NCBI RefSeq assembly: GCF_963924675.1
Contig: NC_089220.1
Coordinates: forward strand, 163,221,270 to 163,285,269
DNA from: Phocoena phocoena
Taxonomy: Eukaryota > Chordata > Mammalia > Artiodactyla > Phocoenidae
Direction of reading: 5' to 3'
DNA length: 64,000 nucleotides
Under the pieces are notes generated by a model. It saw only the letters and a program-made list of their open reading frames with translations, had not been told where the DNA came from and did no database searches. Position 1 is the stretch's first letter; each line of letters opens with the position of its first letter. Below are positions 23,755 through 35,967 of this stretch, in pieces. The position numbers and the translations under genes were made by a program.

Positions 23755-24279
23755 CTGGGTTTTTGTTTTCATCAAAGTTATAAATGCACGTATTTGAAAG
23801 AGTCAAATAGTTCTTTTAAACATGTTAGGAAGAATGACAGAGTCCTGAAACCACTGTCCCACACATATGTGTGCTTCCCAGTCCCTAATGGCAACCATTT
23901 TCAATTTATAGCTTTTGTATTATTGCTGTTTATAGTTACTTCCATCACTCTAAATAGCATATATTGCTCCTTTTTGGCATTTCTGTTTTTAAAATAATTT
24001 ATAGGTTTCCCTCCATGGAAGATGAAGATTCAGGTCTCTTTCACTTTCCCTCAACCCAAGTGACCTCCAGAATCATCTCATACTAAGTTTGGTTAGATTA
24101 CTATCCAATACTTACCTATTATATTTATGTGAATGCTGGGCCATACATTAAGAAATTTTCCTTACTTGTTGCATGATATTTTTGTTTTGCCTGGAGTTAT
24201 TAATTGCCATATCTTTGTTTGCTTAGTTTTGTACATACTTTGGCCAATTTACCTGCAAATTTTAACTCCAGTGTCTAAA
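23755..24279. other. Unique or old-repeat DNA, no gene
   Basis: AT-rich. An open frame entering from the SINE (to 23997) is read-through from the element rather than a gene. Confidence 0.45.
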
Positions 24280-24294
24280 CCTCCTCTCAGAAAT

Positions 24295-24619
24295 CTTTTT
24301 TAAAAATAAATTTATTTATTTTTGGCTGTATTGGGTCTTCATTGCTGCACGAGGGCTTTCTCCAGCTGCAGCAGGGGCGCGGGTTTCTCATTGCGGCGGC
24401 TTCTCTTGTTGCAGAGCACAGGCTCTAGGCGCGCGGGCTTCAGTAGTTGTGGCACACGGGTTCAGGAGTTGTCGCTTGCAGGCTCTAGAGCGCAGGCTCA
24501 GTAGTTGTGGCTCATAGGCTTAGCTGCTCTGCGGCATGTGGGATCTTCCCAGACCAGGCTCGAACCCATGTCCCCTGCATTGGCAGGTGGATTCTTAAGC
24601 ACTGCGCCACCAGGGAAGC
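24295..24619 (-). mobile_element. Long CHR-type SINE
   Basis: Minus-strand tRNA-derived SINE of about 325 bp. It has the usual head ('GGGCTTCCCTGGTGGCGCAGTG' complement ending at 24619), then an extended body with repeated 'GCAGGCTC/AGTAGTTGTGGC' modules and an A/T-rich 'TAAATTTATTTATTTTT' tail. A perfect 15-bp duplication CCTCCTCTCAGAAAT lies at 24280-24294 and 24620-24634. Longer and somewhat more diverged than CHR-2. Confidence 0.92.
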
Positions 24620-24789
24620 CCTCCTCTCAGAAATTTCAAGCATCTGAGGTACTTTTATCAAGTTCATCCCCTGGAAGACATCTTCTGACCTCTTCTGGTC
24701 TGGACAGGGCCATCTCCCCAGTTGGCTCTTTCTTAACCACCAGCATAAGGTTGGAATCCTGTGCCTGGATCCTGTGTCACCCTCATTGT

Positions 24790-25860
24790 TAGTTCAGTTC
24801 ATTTTTTGATGGAGCATATTCTCAATAGCATCTTATAAAATCATGTGCGTGGGAAGCAAATTTTACAAAGCCTTCGTCTGAAAATATCTTTATTCTAGTT
24901 TGAAATTCTTTTCCCTTAGGGTATTTAAGGTATTACCCCTGACTCCTTGCTTCCAATATTGTTTTTGAGAAGTCTAAAGCCATTCTGATTCCTGATCCTT
25001 TGTATGAAACCCCATCTGGAAGATTTGGGATACTCCTCTTTGCCCCAGCATCTGAAATTCACAGTTAAGTTTTTGGTGTGTTTCTATTTTCATAGATTAT
25101 GTGGTACTCTCAATGGGCCCTTTTCATCTGCAAACTCGTATTCCACAATCCTGGGTAATTTCTCGAAATTCTTGCTGTGGTAATTTCTTCTCCCCTTTCT
25201 TTTTCTCTCCATTATTTGGATGTTAGAATTTATAGACTAAGTGTGTTTTCTCTTTCTCTCTTTTTCTCCTGTATCTCCTGTTGAATATTTCATTCCTATC
25301 ATGGTCTTATTTCCTGGAGCTTTCTCTTTTGTTGTTGTTGGCTGATTGTTCTGTTTATACAGAATCTGTTTTTATTGCATGATATCTGCTCTTATCTTTC
25401 AGTTGTGTTTTTTTTTTCTCCCTGTAAAATCTTGGTTTCTCTCAAATTGCTTTTCTCTGTGTGTTTGTTTTGTTCACTTTCTTTCTTATTAGAAGTTTTT
25501 CTCAGATGACTAGTGATCTTGAAGAGCTTACATTTAAAAAACAAAAACTGATTGGAAAATGCATGCACGCTGATGAGGTTTATCAACTGTGAACTGTGAC
25601 CGTCATTGCTTGGGGATCTGCTGGACTTCTTTGTTTGGAAACCCTGATAACAGTACTTTTTTTTTTTTTCATTGGTCTAGTCAGATTGCCAAGAGAAGAC
25701 TCTTCCAATATCCTGCCTTGAGGCTAAAAGCTTGACCCTCTGTTTGGGGAACCAAGGTGTCTCAAAACTCAGTATGTAAACTTTCACTTAATCCTTTTGT
25801 TTATAGAATGGTATCTCCACCCTCAGTTCTTCTTAAAGGCTTCCAACCCCAAACCATCTG
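24790..25860. mobile_element. Old L1-like fragment
   Basis: Order of 'CTTGCTTCCAATATTGTTTTTGAGAAG', 'CCATTCTGATTCCTGATCC', 'TCAATGGGCCCTTTTCATCTG' and 'CATTATTTGGATGTTAGAAT' resembles a dispersed old L1/HAL1-like segment of mammals. It has no intact coding region. Family and strand are uncertain. Confidence 0.4.
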
Positions 25861-25879
25861 TTTCATCCAGGGTCCTAGC

Positions 25880-26340
25880 ATAAAACTGGTGGTAATTCAA
25901 ATTAGGATAACTTTAAAATGGTTTAATATAGGGACCCTTTACAAAGGTATGGGCAGTGTGGAAGTTGTAAAGAAACTGCCTGGAGAGTGCTGAACCTCTT
26001 GTAACCACGTTACCCCCTTACCCAAGGGACGAGGGAAGGGGAAGTTTCTAGAACCCAGAAGGAGAAAGTCCTGTAAAGAAACCAACTTCTGAGGAACGTG
26101 ACCTTCAGTGGAGAGAGGAAGTCATCCAAAGGTGACCTCACAGGGAGAGAAGTTGGAGGATAAATGCTGTTACTTTCTGACAACCTCTGATTTCCTGTCA
26201 GGGTTCCCCACTGACCAAACCCAATAGGAAGCCAAAGGACAAGGATTTCCATTATTTAACCCATATGGGTCAGACTCCTAGAGCAGAAGAAGGGTGGAAA
26301 GGGTGGAGAGTGCATCCAGAGGAGCACGTGAGAGATATCC
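25880..26340. repeat. Unclassified ancient interspersed repeat
   Basis: A purine-rich block with phrases such as 'TTTAAAATGGTTTAATATAGG' and 'CCAATAGGAAGCCAAAGGACAAGG' that I believe recur in mammalian genomes. I cannot name the family and no terminal structure is visible. Confidence 0.3.
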
Positions 26341-26474
26341 AGCACATCTCTAGAGAAGGACCTAAATATCAGGCTGGGGTGAGGAATACCAGCCCTCAAG
26401 CTCACGGAGGAGGGGAGAAATTCTGAGGGTCTAACTGCTTCTTAAACTGACTTCCCACCAATCCTCCTATTTTG

Positions 26475-27050
26475 GGTCGTATTTTTTCAGTTTTATTGGG
26501 GTACAACTGGTAAATAAAGATTGTATATATTTACAGTATATGATCTAATGTTTTGATATATGTAGAGACTGTGAAATGATTACCACAATCAAGTTAATCA
26601 ATGCCTCCATTGCCTCATATAGTTACAGTTTTTTTGCATGTAGTGAGAATTTCAAGTATACAGTACAGTACTATTAACTATAATCACTATGCTTTACATT
26701 ACATCCTGAGAACTTATTCCTCTTATAACTGAAAATTGTACATTTTGACCAACATACACCCATCTCCCCTACACCGAAGGCCCTACGACCATATTCTGCT
26801 CTCGGCTTCTGTGAGTTTGATGCTTTTAGATTCCACACATGAATTAAATCATACAGTATTTGTCTTTCTCTGGCTTATTTCACTCAGCATATTGTCCTCC
26901 AGATTCATTCATGTTGCCACAAATGGCAGGAGTCCCTTACTTTTATGGTTGAATAATATTCCATTGTACATATGCACATTTTCTTTATCTCTTCTTCCAC
27001 TGATGGACATTAGTTTGCTTTAATATCTTGGTTATTGTGAAAAACGCTAT
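26475..27050 (-). mobile_element. L1 3' end fragment
   Basis: Minus-strand L1 of an older family. It begins with the complement of an L1 tail ('TTTTTTCAGTTTTATTGGGG') and passes through 'CATGAATTAAATCATACAGTATTTGTC', the complement of the region just after ORF2. It then covers 'TTTATGGTTGAATAATATTCCATTGTA', the complement of the 'MEYYSAI'-like ORF2 C-terminus. It stops near 'TTGGTTATTGTGAAAAACGCTA', so it is 5'-truncated. Confidence 0.85.
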
Positions 27051-28859
27051 CTCATAAGATGAAGGAGGCAAGAGTGTGAAATCTAAAGCCATATGGCCGG
27101 GCTTAAGAAAGTGTGCTGTGTAAATGACAGGCCCTAAAATATTAGGCCCAGAGAGCCCTTTATTACTTTACCTTTGTGGTAAGGGATTTACAGCCTCAAG
27201 TTACCACCAAACATTTTCAAAAATTAAGTTCTTGCTTGTACAGATTTGTGTCTCAAATCTTCACCAGATCCTTAAAAACCAAGGAGATTTTTAGCTGCTT
27301 TGCAAGGATTTAAGAAATATGGGGCAGCTTCTAAGCTGGAAGAGAAAGCAAACTGGTGGAGCCAAGGAGATGTTCTGGAAGGAATGTTCTGGGATGTTCT
27401 TCATCTGAAGCACTAAATAGAAAGTATGCATTCGGAGGTTTCTTTCAAGAAACACCTACTTAGTCTGGTAACTAAGCTGCCGAATTCCCTATAGATCATA
27501 ATATTTACTCAATCTCCTCTATTGGTTTTTGTGCAAAGTATTATCCCATTGAATAGAAAGATGATCAGAGTCTGTACATTTTTTAAATGAAAATAAGTTA
27601 GATTTTAAAACAGCAAATGGCCAATTTTCATATTATAATGCCTATATGAAATAATAAGATCACCTAATATGATGGCATACATTGGGAGAAGTTCATCAAT
27701 AGAGATTCTGGAAAGATCAAAATCTATTGAAAAATTATTTCAAAGAAATTTGCAATGAAATCAGTAAAGTGGGAATCAAACTACATGCCAGTTATCATTT
27801 ATCAATTGGAGACTCATGAGGGCCATGAAATGCCCTCATTTATTTATAAAAGAAATGATTAAATAAAACCATTTGCACTAAACTATAGATTCTAATTAGG
27901 ATAAAAGAGATACACAAGGTACCATTTCCTGAAGGGTCACTTTGCTGGGATCAAAAGGCTTAATGGAGAGTAGAAAGTGCAAACAGGATGAAAGAGCCCC
28001 TAAAAATATTGATCTAGCTTCAGAAAGGACTAGCACCATGGAAGACTAAGCCACAAATTGGAAGACATTCTAGTTCTGTCCTGCCAGAAAGGCAGGTATC
28101 CTGTCCAGCTTTTAAGCAAGAGAACATTAATTCAAGCATTCAACAGAAAGGACAGGTCTGTCTCCGTCCTGTGAGGAATATCCCTGGCTTATAGTCTCTG
28201 CCTTCCAAAAATTTACAATCTAAAAATTAAAAAAAAAAAGATCAATGCTACAAGAGTTAAATATAAAACAACAGTTCAAGAGATATCACAAAGCAATGTG
28301 TGGCCATGTACAAAGCGTTTGCATAATTGTAATCTTCGCCTTTCTTTTGGGAAGGTACACATAAAATCCAGTTCTTCTTATAGTTAACTCAATGCCAACC
28401 TTTGCATTATTGTGCTTGCACTGCAACAAATATTAACTTATTAAGACATGAGATTCAGAATAGAACCAGACTCGGTAACACACATAATTCAATAAAAAGA
28501 AAGAAATCCCTTTGTCTCTGAGTCATAAAAACCCTACAAAGGATTCATATTTCTTTTGGCAAGATGAATTTTCAGAAGGTTTAACAGGGAAGTACGAAAC
28601 TGATTTTGATTAAAAACAACAAATATTTTAATGAAGTGATTAAGTGCTAATCACTGAGGAAATCGATGATGCGGCATTCCTGCAGGTTTGCCTAAGCACT
28701 TGGCTGCCTGGGGCCAGCAAGGAAAATCAGTCTCAACAGAGCCAAGCATCTGGGTTGATCCCTTCACCCTCAGCCCCCATCTGCTTCACCCCCAGGATTC
28801 CTCACTTTAGTGAGTAGCCTCTCCTCCTTACAACACCCTCATTCTCTTCCACACTTTCT
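27051..28859. other. Unique DNA, no gene seen
   Basis: About 1.8 kb without recognisable repeats or coding signals. Confidence 0.5.
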
Positions 28860-30051
28860 CTCCACACCCCCTCCAAAGCTTCTCTTAGAACGAAGACCTC
28901 CCTGTGGCTGCATCCAATGAGCAATTCTCGGTCATCACACTTGACCTCCCAGCAGCCTTTATCACAGTGGACCACTTCCTCCTCTTTAATATACTCCCTT
29001 CAACTGACAACACCTCCACTTGGTTCATCCCCTACTTCACTGGTTCCTTTGCTAGTTCCTCCTCTTTTCCCTACTTCTGAATGTTGGATTGGCTCAGCCG
29101 TTGACCTCCTTCCTATTTCCATTCACGCTCTACATGACCTCATCCAGTGCCCGTGGTTCTAAACACCGTGATTATGCCTCTTTCTAAGACTGTGTATCTC
29201 CAGCTCAAAATTTTTTCCGGAGCTCTAGACTTGAATATCCAACTGTCAACTTGAATATTCAAAGTGATTCCCTCACTTTGAAACAACTCCTGGTCTTCCC
29301 CATCTCACACTCAAATCAGAGTCTTCATCACCTTAGTCAGCGTAACTCCATCTTTCTAGCTTTTCAGGTCGAAAACCACTGTTCCCTAATCTATCGGGAA
29401 ATCAAGAGGACTGTACTTTTAAATGAATCCAGAATCTCGCCACTCATTTCCACTTTCACTGCTACCTCTCTCAACCAAGCCACCATCGGCTCTCATCCAG
29501 ATTATTGCAATAACCCCCAAATAGGCCTACCTGCTTTACCTTTGCTGCCCTGTAATATATTCTCGGAGGAGCAGTCAGTCAGACTTTTAAACATGAGTCA
29601 GATCATGTCACTTCTCTGCCCAAATGACCCTGAAATGACTCCACATTTCATGCAGAATAACAGCCCTCCACAAGGTCTTCAAGGCCCAACACAATCAGGC
29701 CTCCTGGTTACCTGTCTCGTTTCATCACCCAGCATTCTCTCTCCACCTCACTGGGCTGCAGCCTCGTGGCTTCCTTGCCCTTGATCTGTTTTCACCGTCA
29801 ATGAGACCGATGCTAGTACCTCATTTAATAAAGGAAACTTTTCTGTCACCCACCCCTTAACTTTCCCTGTGGTTTTCTTTTTTCCACATTTCTCATCTTC
29901 TAATATACTTTAAAATGTACTTATTTATGTTCATTTTTACTTTCCTTTTCTTCCAGGGAATCTCTATCTGTTTTGCTCAGTGGTGTACCTCAGCACCTAA
30001 GACAGTGCTTGAAACAAGACTGCACTTAATACTTGAAAAAGAAATGAATAA
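28860..30051 (+). mobile_element. L2 LINE copy, RT to 3' end
   Basis: The DNA at 28940-28984 translates as 'LDLPAAFITVDHFLL', the L2 reverse-transcriptase motif-A region (normally 'AAFDTVDH', so the catalytic Asp is lost). It continues through blocks for 'SHPDYCNN' (about 29492) and ends with an L2-type tail ('CAGTGCTTGAAACAAGACTGCACTTAATA...'). Multiple frames and stops; not functional. Ancient mammal-wide family. Confidence 0.75.
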
Positions 30052-30655
30052 TGGGCTCAACCACTTCCCAGTGTCTCAGACCAAGTACTTTGGGATCATC
30101 CTCAATTCTTCACTTTCCCTAACACCTATCCAATCCATCAGAAAAAGGTTGTCATTCGTGGCGTTGACATATATCTAGGATTAAACCACTTCTCAACTTT
30201 CCCGCCATTGCTGTGATACCAGCCACCATCGCCTGTGGTCTGTACTGACCCAGTGACCTTCCATTTGGCTCCCTCACTTCCATCCTTGTTCCCCATTACA
30301 GTCCATCTTACACATCACAGCCAGAGAGACTGGTAAAAACCTTCATCATCTGACATCACTTGTCTCAAAATCTTTGGGTGATTCCCAGCACGCTTAGAAC
30401 CCAAATCCTAACCTGACTTTACGAGGCTCCTCTTAATTTGCACCCTATGTTCTAAATTTCTTTCTTTCCTCTCTCCACATCCTCACTCCACTCCAGCAAC
30501 ACTGACGTTCTAGAGGATCCTCAAATATGGCAAATTTAGTCCCACCTTAAGAGCCTTTGTACTTGTCCTTCCTCTGACTCTTCTTCCAGATTCCAGATTT
30601 CTTGTGTTTCACTCCCTCCTTTCACTGAAGTCTCCCCTTAAATGTTAGAGCCTCA

Positions 30656-31553
30656 TCCAAAGAGGACATACAGATGGCCAGTAGGCACGTGAATAGATGC
30701 TCAACATCACTAATTATTAGAGAACTGCAAATCAAAACTACAGTGAGGTACCACCTCACTCCTCACAGAATGGCCATCGTTAAAAAGTCTACAAATAACA
30801 AATGCTGGAGAGGGTGTGGAGAAAAGGGAACCCTCCTACACTGTTGGTGGGAATGTAAGCTGGTGCAGCCACTGTGAAAAACAGTATGGAGGTTCCCCAG
30901 AAAACTAAAAATAGAATTACCACATGATCCAGCAATCCCACTCCTTGGCATATATTCAGACAAAACTGTAATTCAAAAAGATACATGCATCCCTACATTC
31001 ATAGCAGCACTGTTCACAATAGCCAAGACATGGAAACAACCTAAATGTCCATCGACAGATGAATGGATAGAGAAGATGTGGTATGGATATACAATGGAAT
31101 ACTACTCAGCTATCAAAAAGAATGAAATAATGCCATTTGCAGCAACATGGATGCAACTAGAGATTATCATACTAAGTGAAGTAAGTCAGAAGGAGAAAGA
31201 CAAATATCATATGATATCACTTATATGTGGAATCTAAAATATGGCACAAATGAACCTATCTACAAAAAAGAAACAGAGTCAGAGACATAGAGAACAGACT
31301 TGTGGTTGCCAAGGGGGAGGGGGGAGGGAGAGGGATGGACTGGGAGTTTGGGATTGGTAGATGCAAACTATCACATTTATAATGGATAAACAAGGTCCTA
31401 ATGTATCGCACAGAGAACTATATTCAATATCCTGTGGTAAACCATAATGGAAAAAATATTAAAAAATAATGTATGTATGTGTATAACTGAGTCACTTTGC
31501 TGTACAGCAGAGATTAGCACAACACTGTAAATCAACTATGCTTCAATAAAAAA
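30656..31553 (+). mobile_element. 5'-truncated L1, 0.9 kb, with 16-bp TSD
   Basis: Contains the last part of ORF2, the 3' UTR with a G-rich tract (31313-31346), 'CTTCAATAAA' and an A-tail. Perfect 16-bp target-site duplication AAATGTTAGAGCCTCA at 30640-30655 and 31554-31569, interrupting an L2. The family is the cetartiodactyl-type L1 also seen elsewhere in the window. Confidence 0.95.
30674..30877 (+). pseudogene. L1 ORF2 C-terminal remnant
   Basis: Encodes part of the ORF2p C-terminal Cys-rich domain, including the C-X3-C-X7-H-X4-C motif '[18 protein letters not shown]' (30804-30857), followed by 'KLVQPL' and a stop. Upstream endonuclease and RT domains are absent because of 5' truncation. 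Not functional. Confidence 0.9.
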
Positions 31554-31855
31554 AAATGTTAGAGCCTCAGAGTGTGCCCTGACCATCCTACATAAAAGAG
31601 TCCCTTCATCTACTTTCAATATTTCCCTTCTACCTGCTTTATTTTCCTTCATAATGTGCATTATATCTGGTAACATTATAATTTATATATATACTATACA
31701 TTTATTTATTGACTTCTTCCTCCAAAATGTAATCCCCGTAAAACCAGGGACTTCATTCTACCCACTGCTCCATCTCTGGTTCGTAAAACAGTCCTGAGAC
31801 GTGGCAGCCACTCAGCAAATATTTAGTGAGTGAATGAGTGAATGAATTATCCAGA

Positions 31856-33636
31856 GACTTACTCTAATCCTTGAGCTGGATAAAATAACAAATGGAAATA
31901 TATTCCAACCCATTCGTTTTTAATGTTAGTAAGTAACAAAACTAAATTCCATTCAACAGATTGCGCTTTGGTGACCAGAACAAAACATGAGGTCACTCGA
32001 AGCAACCCAAACCATTACATGGCTCCAAATTGTAGACAGGCATAATTTAAGTTTTAGGCATAAAAATTGCTACATCTTTTTGTGAAGATCTGTGACTTCT
32101 TTCTAAATGGAATAACTCTGCTCTGCAAAATTGAAATGGGTTTTATTCTCTCCTATTCAGCTATTATTTCATGTAGAAATTCAACTATGTAAGTGAATTG
32201 CTGAAACAAGAATGAATAATCCCAGAGCACGGCTTTGCTTGAGATTAGAGTCACAAATCATAATCGCCTGGATACAGTCCCATCATCCAGATGCTCGAAC
32301 CAAAAGAATTCTCTCTGAGGTTTCTCCCACTACAAATTTTTGCATCACAGGCAATGCTTTGCTGAATATTTATGGCTAAAGTAGACAGACCCACTCCTAA
32401 ACACTTAGTGAAATTTTATCTATAAAACTTCAATGTGCTATTTCCTGTAACTTTATCATCCATTGACTTAGGTCATAACCAGAAAAAACAGCGAGAAGAA
32501 AAAAGTACAAGAAAAAATGGATAGTGACATATCAGATGATTGCTACTGTTGGTTTTATCCTATTTTGGATTTGAGTTTTGACTGTGCCGTCATAAATGTT
32601 GATTTCTGATAAAGATTCATCAAATGTTGACTTTCTTCCCTCAGGTTCTGTCTAAGTGCTAACCATGTGGAAATAATTACAAAGTGCCATTATCCATACA
32701 TGAATTGTTTTATTAGCAGAACATAGAAACATCTTTGAGAATTGGCTAAAACCTCAACGATGGTGTAGGCAGTAATCCCTGAGCTATTTGCTAAATATTT
32801 GAGCAAATAGAGCATTGTTTATTTAGTTCTTGTCAGCTCCCATGGGCATTCTTGGAATGAGGTTGTAGGTTTTCTGTTTGGTTTTAAGGGAGGCCGCAAC
32901 CAGAAAAGCATTAGCCTGAACCGGAGAAGCTACACAATCATTCTGTGCACAAAACCTTTCTCTGATTCCTTACCTGTGTCTAATGACTTCCCCAGTTCCA
33001 CTGCTGTCTCATCATGATCTTTGCTTTTGCCAGTTCACCCTTTATATGTGGGCACTGAATGATTAATTCTAGCATCATTTTTTTTTAACTGCTGGAGGCA
33101 TGGCCTGTGCTGGCCTGGGGATTTGAAAGACTCTAAGGTCATGTGTTCCAGAGTAAAACGATCTTCGCACAGCTGGGCCCAAGAGGTCTCAGGCTTGTTT
33201 CTGATTTCTCCCTCCTACGTTTTCATCTGTAAACACCCACCTCCCAGTTCAAAATGTCAGAGGGAAATTTTTTTCTCCTATAGCTTCTCTTTCGGTCTTC
33301 CTTAACTCTACCCAAGACAATCAGAGCTTTCAGTGGCATGAACATTAAGGGTGGATGAACCTAAGAGGTTTTTTAATCCATCTCGCTTTCTAAAGCAGGA
33401 TCACACCTTAATGATCTCTAGAGAATGACAGTTGGGTACCAAAAGCAATAGCAATTTAAGACAGTCTCATCCTGAGCTATCCAACCTAATTTTTTTACAG
33501 TCTGGACCCGGCCTCTCTCAAGTCATGCTCCTCAGGAAAAAAAGGCACAATGTTTTTTGTGAAAAAAAATCCTTGAACAATATATTAAACAGCAATATTC
33601 CGTTGTATTGTCTTAACTCGTTATCATTTAAAATGT
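31856..33636. other. Unique DNA, no gene seen
   Basis: About 1.8 kb with no recognisable repeat. It includes moderately GC-rich patches at 32860-33330. No coding signal found on either strand; it could hold conserved non-coding elements that a comparison would reveal. Confidence 0.45.
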
Positions 33637-33653
33637 AAAGTATTCACTAAAAC

Positions 33654-33792
33654 AGAGTGGATATATGTATATAACTGATTCACTTTGCTATACACCTGAA
33701 ACTAACACAACATTGTAAATCAACTATACTCCAATAAAAATTTTTAAAAAGACCTAAAAAATTTTTACTTTATTAAGAAAATTATAAAATAA
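33654..33792 (+). mobile_element. L1 3'-end fragment (about 140 bp)
   Basis: Carries the extreme 3' end of a cetartiodactyl-type L1: 'GATTCACTTTGCTATACACC', 'ACAACATTGTAAATCAACTA', 'CCAATAAAAATTTTTAAAAAG' and an A/T-rich tail. Near-identical flanks AAAGTATTCACTAAAAC (33637-33653) and AAAGTATCCACAAAAAC (33793-33809) are its target-site duplication. Confidence 0.88.
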
Positions 33793-33937
33793 AAAGTATC
33801 CACAAAAACACTAATTCAAAAAGATATATGCACCCCATGTTCATTGCAGCATTATTTACAATAGCCAAGATACGGAAACAACATAAGTACCCATCAATGG
33901 ATGAATGGATAAAGAAGATGTGATAGGGGCTTCCGGG

Positions 33938-33947
33938 AAGATGGTGG
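33938..33947 (+). promoter_or_regulatory. YY1-like site at L1 5' end
   Basis: AAGATGGTGG, 13 bp into the element, matches the AAGATGGCGG YY1 core that positions L1 transcription starts, with the CpG changed to TG as expected from methylation decay. Binding is inferred from sequence only. Confidence 0.6.
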
Positions 33948-35269
33948 AAGAGTAAGACGCGGAGATCACCTTCCTCCCCACAGATACACCAGAAATACAT
34001 CTACACGTGGAACAACTCCTACAGAACACCTACTGAACGCTGGCAGAAGACCTCAGACCTCCCAAAAGGCAAGAAACCCCCCACGTACCTGGGTAGGGCA
34101 AAAGAAAAAACAGACACAAAAGAATAGAGACGGGACCTGCACCAGTGGGAGGGAGCTGTGAAGGACGAAAGGTTTCCACACAATAGGAAGCCCCTTCGCG
34201 GGCGGAGACTGCGGGTGGCGGAGGGGGGGAGCTACGGGGCCGCGGAGGAGAGCACAGCAACAGGGGTGAGGAAGGCAAAGCGGAGAGATTCCCGCACAGA
34301 GGATCAGGCCCGACCGGCACTCACCACTCCGGGGTGGGCGGGTCTGCTCGCCCGCCGGGGTGGGCGGGGCTGGGAGCTGAGGCTCGGGCTTCGGTCGGAG
34401 CGCAGGGAGAGGACTGGGGTTGGCGGCGTGAACACAGCCTGCAGGGAGTTAGTGCACCACGGCTAGCCGGGAGGAATTCCGGGTAAAAGTCTGCACCTGC
34501 CGAAGAGGCATGAGACTTTTTCTTCCCTCTTTGTTTCCTGGTGCGCGAGGAGAGGGGATTCAGAGCGCTGCTTTAAGGACCTCCAGAGACGGGCGCGAGC
34601 CGCAGCTAAAAGCGCGAACCCCACAGAGGGGCATGAGATGCTAAGGCTGCTGCTGCCGCCACCAAGAAGCCTGTGTACGAGCACAGGTCACTATCCACAC
34701 CCCCTTTCCGGGGAGCCTGTGCAGCCCGCCACTGCCACGGTCCCGGGATCCAGGGACAACTTCCCGGGAGAACGCTTGGCGTGCCTCAGGCTGGTGCAAC
34801 GTCACGCCGGCCTCTGCCACCGCAGGCCCGCCCCGCCTCCGTGCCCCTCCCTCCCCCCAGCCCTGAGGGAGCCGGAGCCCCCGAATCAGCTGCTCCTTTA
34901 ACCCCGTCCTGTCTGAGCGAAGAACAGACGCCCTCCAGCGACCTACACGCAGAGGCGGGGCCAAATCCAAAGCTGAGCCCCGGGAGCTGTGAGAACAAAG
35001 AAGAGAAAGGGAAATCTCTCCCAGCAGCCTCAGGAGCAGCGGATTAAAGCTCCACAATCAACTTGATGTACCTGCATCTGTGGAATACATGAATAGAAAA
35101 CGAAACATCCCAAATTGAGGAGGTGGACTTTGAGAGCAAGATTTATGATTTTTTTCCCCTTTTCCTCTTTTTGTGAGTGTGTATGTGTATGCTTCTGTGT
35201 GAGATTTTGTCTGTATAGCTTTGCTTCCACCATTTGTCCTAGGGTTCTATCTGTCCGTTTTTTTTGTTT

Positions 35270-35480
35270 GTTTTAAATTTTTTTTCTTTTTTTCCTAATA
35301 ATAATTTTTTTATTTTAATAACTTTATTATATTTTATCTTACTTTATTTTATCTTCTTTCTTTTTTTCCTTCCTTCCCTCCTTCCTTCGTTCTTCCCTCC
35401 CTCCTTTCCTTCTTTCTTTCTACTTCTACTAATTCTTTCTTTCTACTTTTTCCTCCCTTTTATTCTGAGCCATGTGGATG
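35270..35480. repeat. T/CTTC-rich low-complexity tract in L1 5' UTR
   Basis: A pyrimidine-dominated stretch of TTTT, TTCC and CTTT repeats between the GC-rich promoter and ORF1. Likely variable in length between L1 copies. Confidence 0.9.
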
Positions 35481-35967
35481 AAAGGATCTTGGTGCTCCAG
35501 CCAGGCGTCAGTGCTGTGCCTCTGAGGTGGGAGAGCCAACTTCAAGACACTGGTCCACAAGAGACCTCCCAGCTCCACATAGTATCAAACGGCAAAAATG
35601 TCCCAGAGATCACCATCTCAACACCAGCACCCAGCTTCACTCAATGACCAGCAAGGTACATTGCTAGACATCCTAGGCCAAACAACTAGCAAGACAGAAA
35701 CACAACCCCACCCATTAGCAGAGAGGCTGCCTAAAATCATAATAAGTCCACAGACACCCAAAAACACACCACCAGACATGGACCTGCCCACCAGAAAGAC
35801 AAGATCCAGCCTCATCCACCAGAACACAGGCACTAGGCCCCTCCACCAGGAAGCCTACACAACCCACTGAACCAACCTTAGCCACTGGGGACAGACACCA
35901 AAAACAATGGGAACTACGAACCTGCAGCCTGCAAAAAGGAGACCCCAAACACAGTAAGATAAGCAAA

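Larger units (their letters stand above)
30052..31855 (+). mobile_element. Second L2 copy, split by L1
   Basis: Starts in the RT-distal region: 'KYFGIILNSSLSLTPIQSI' is readable at about 30088-30144. It runs to the L2 3' end after the L1 interruption, ending 'AGCAAATATTTAGTGAGTGAATGAGTGAATGAAT'-like at about 31855. It lies directly downstream of another L2 in the same orientation. The L1 at 30656-31553 has inserted into it with a clean duplication. Confidence 0.75.
33926..35967 (+). promoter_or_regulatory. L1 5' UTR / internal promoter
   Basis: A 2.0-kb 5' UTR, starting at the first base after the duplication. It is GC-rich with many CpGs at 34180-35000, then AT- and pyrimidine-rich. In L1 this region is the internal RNA polymerase II promoter and commonly has antisense activity. 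Open frames of 70-140 codons on both strands at 34158-35057 reflect GC richness and not genes. Confidence 0.8.

Noticed and set aside
29251..29784. 177-codon plus-strand open frame
   Set aside because: Lies inside an L2 copy in a frame that mostly does not match the L2 protein; a by-product of low stop density in pyrimidine-rich sequence.
34158..35057. GC-rich CpG block as a gene promoter / CpG island
   Set aside because: It lies entirely in the L1 5' UTR of the full-length element, between the TSD at 33915 and ORF1, so it is a transposon promoter.
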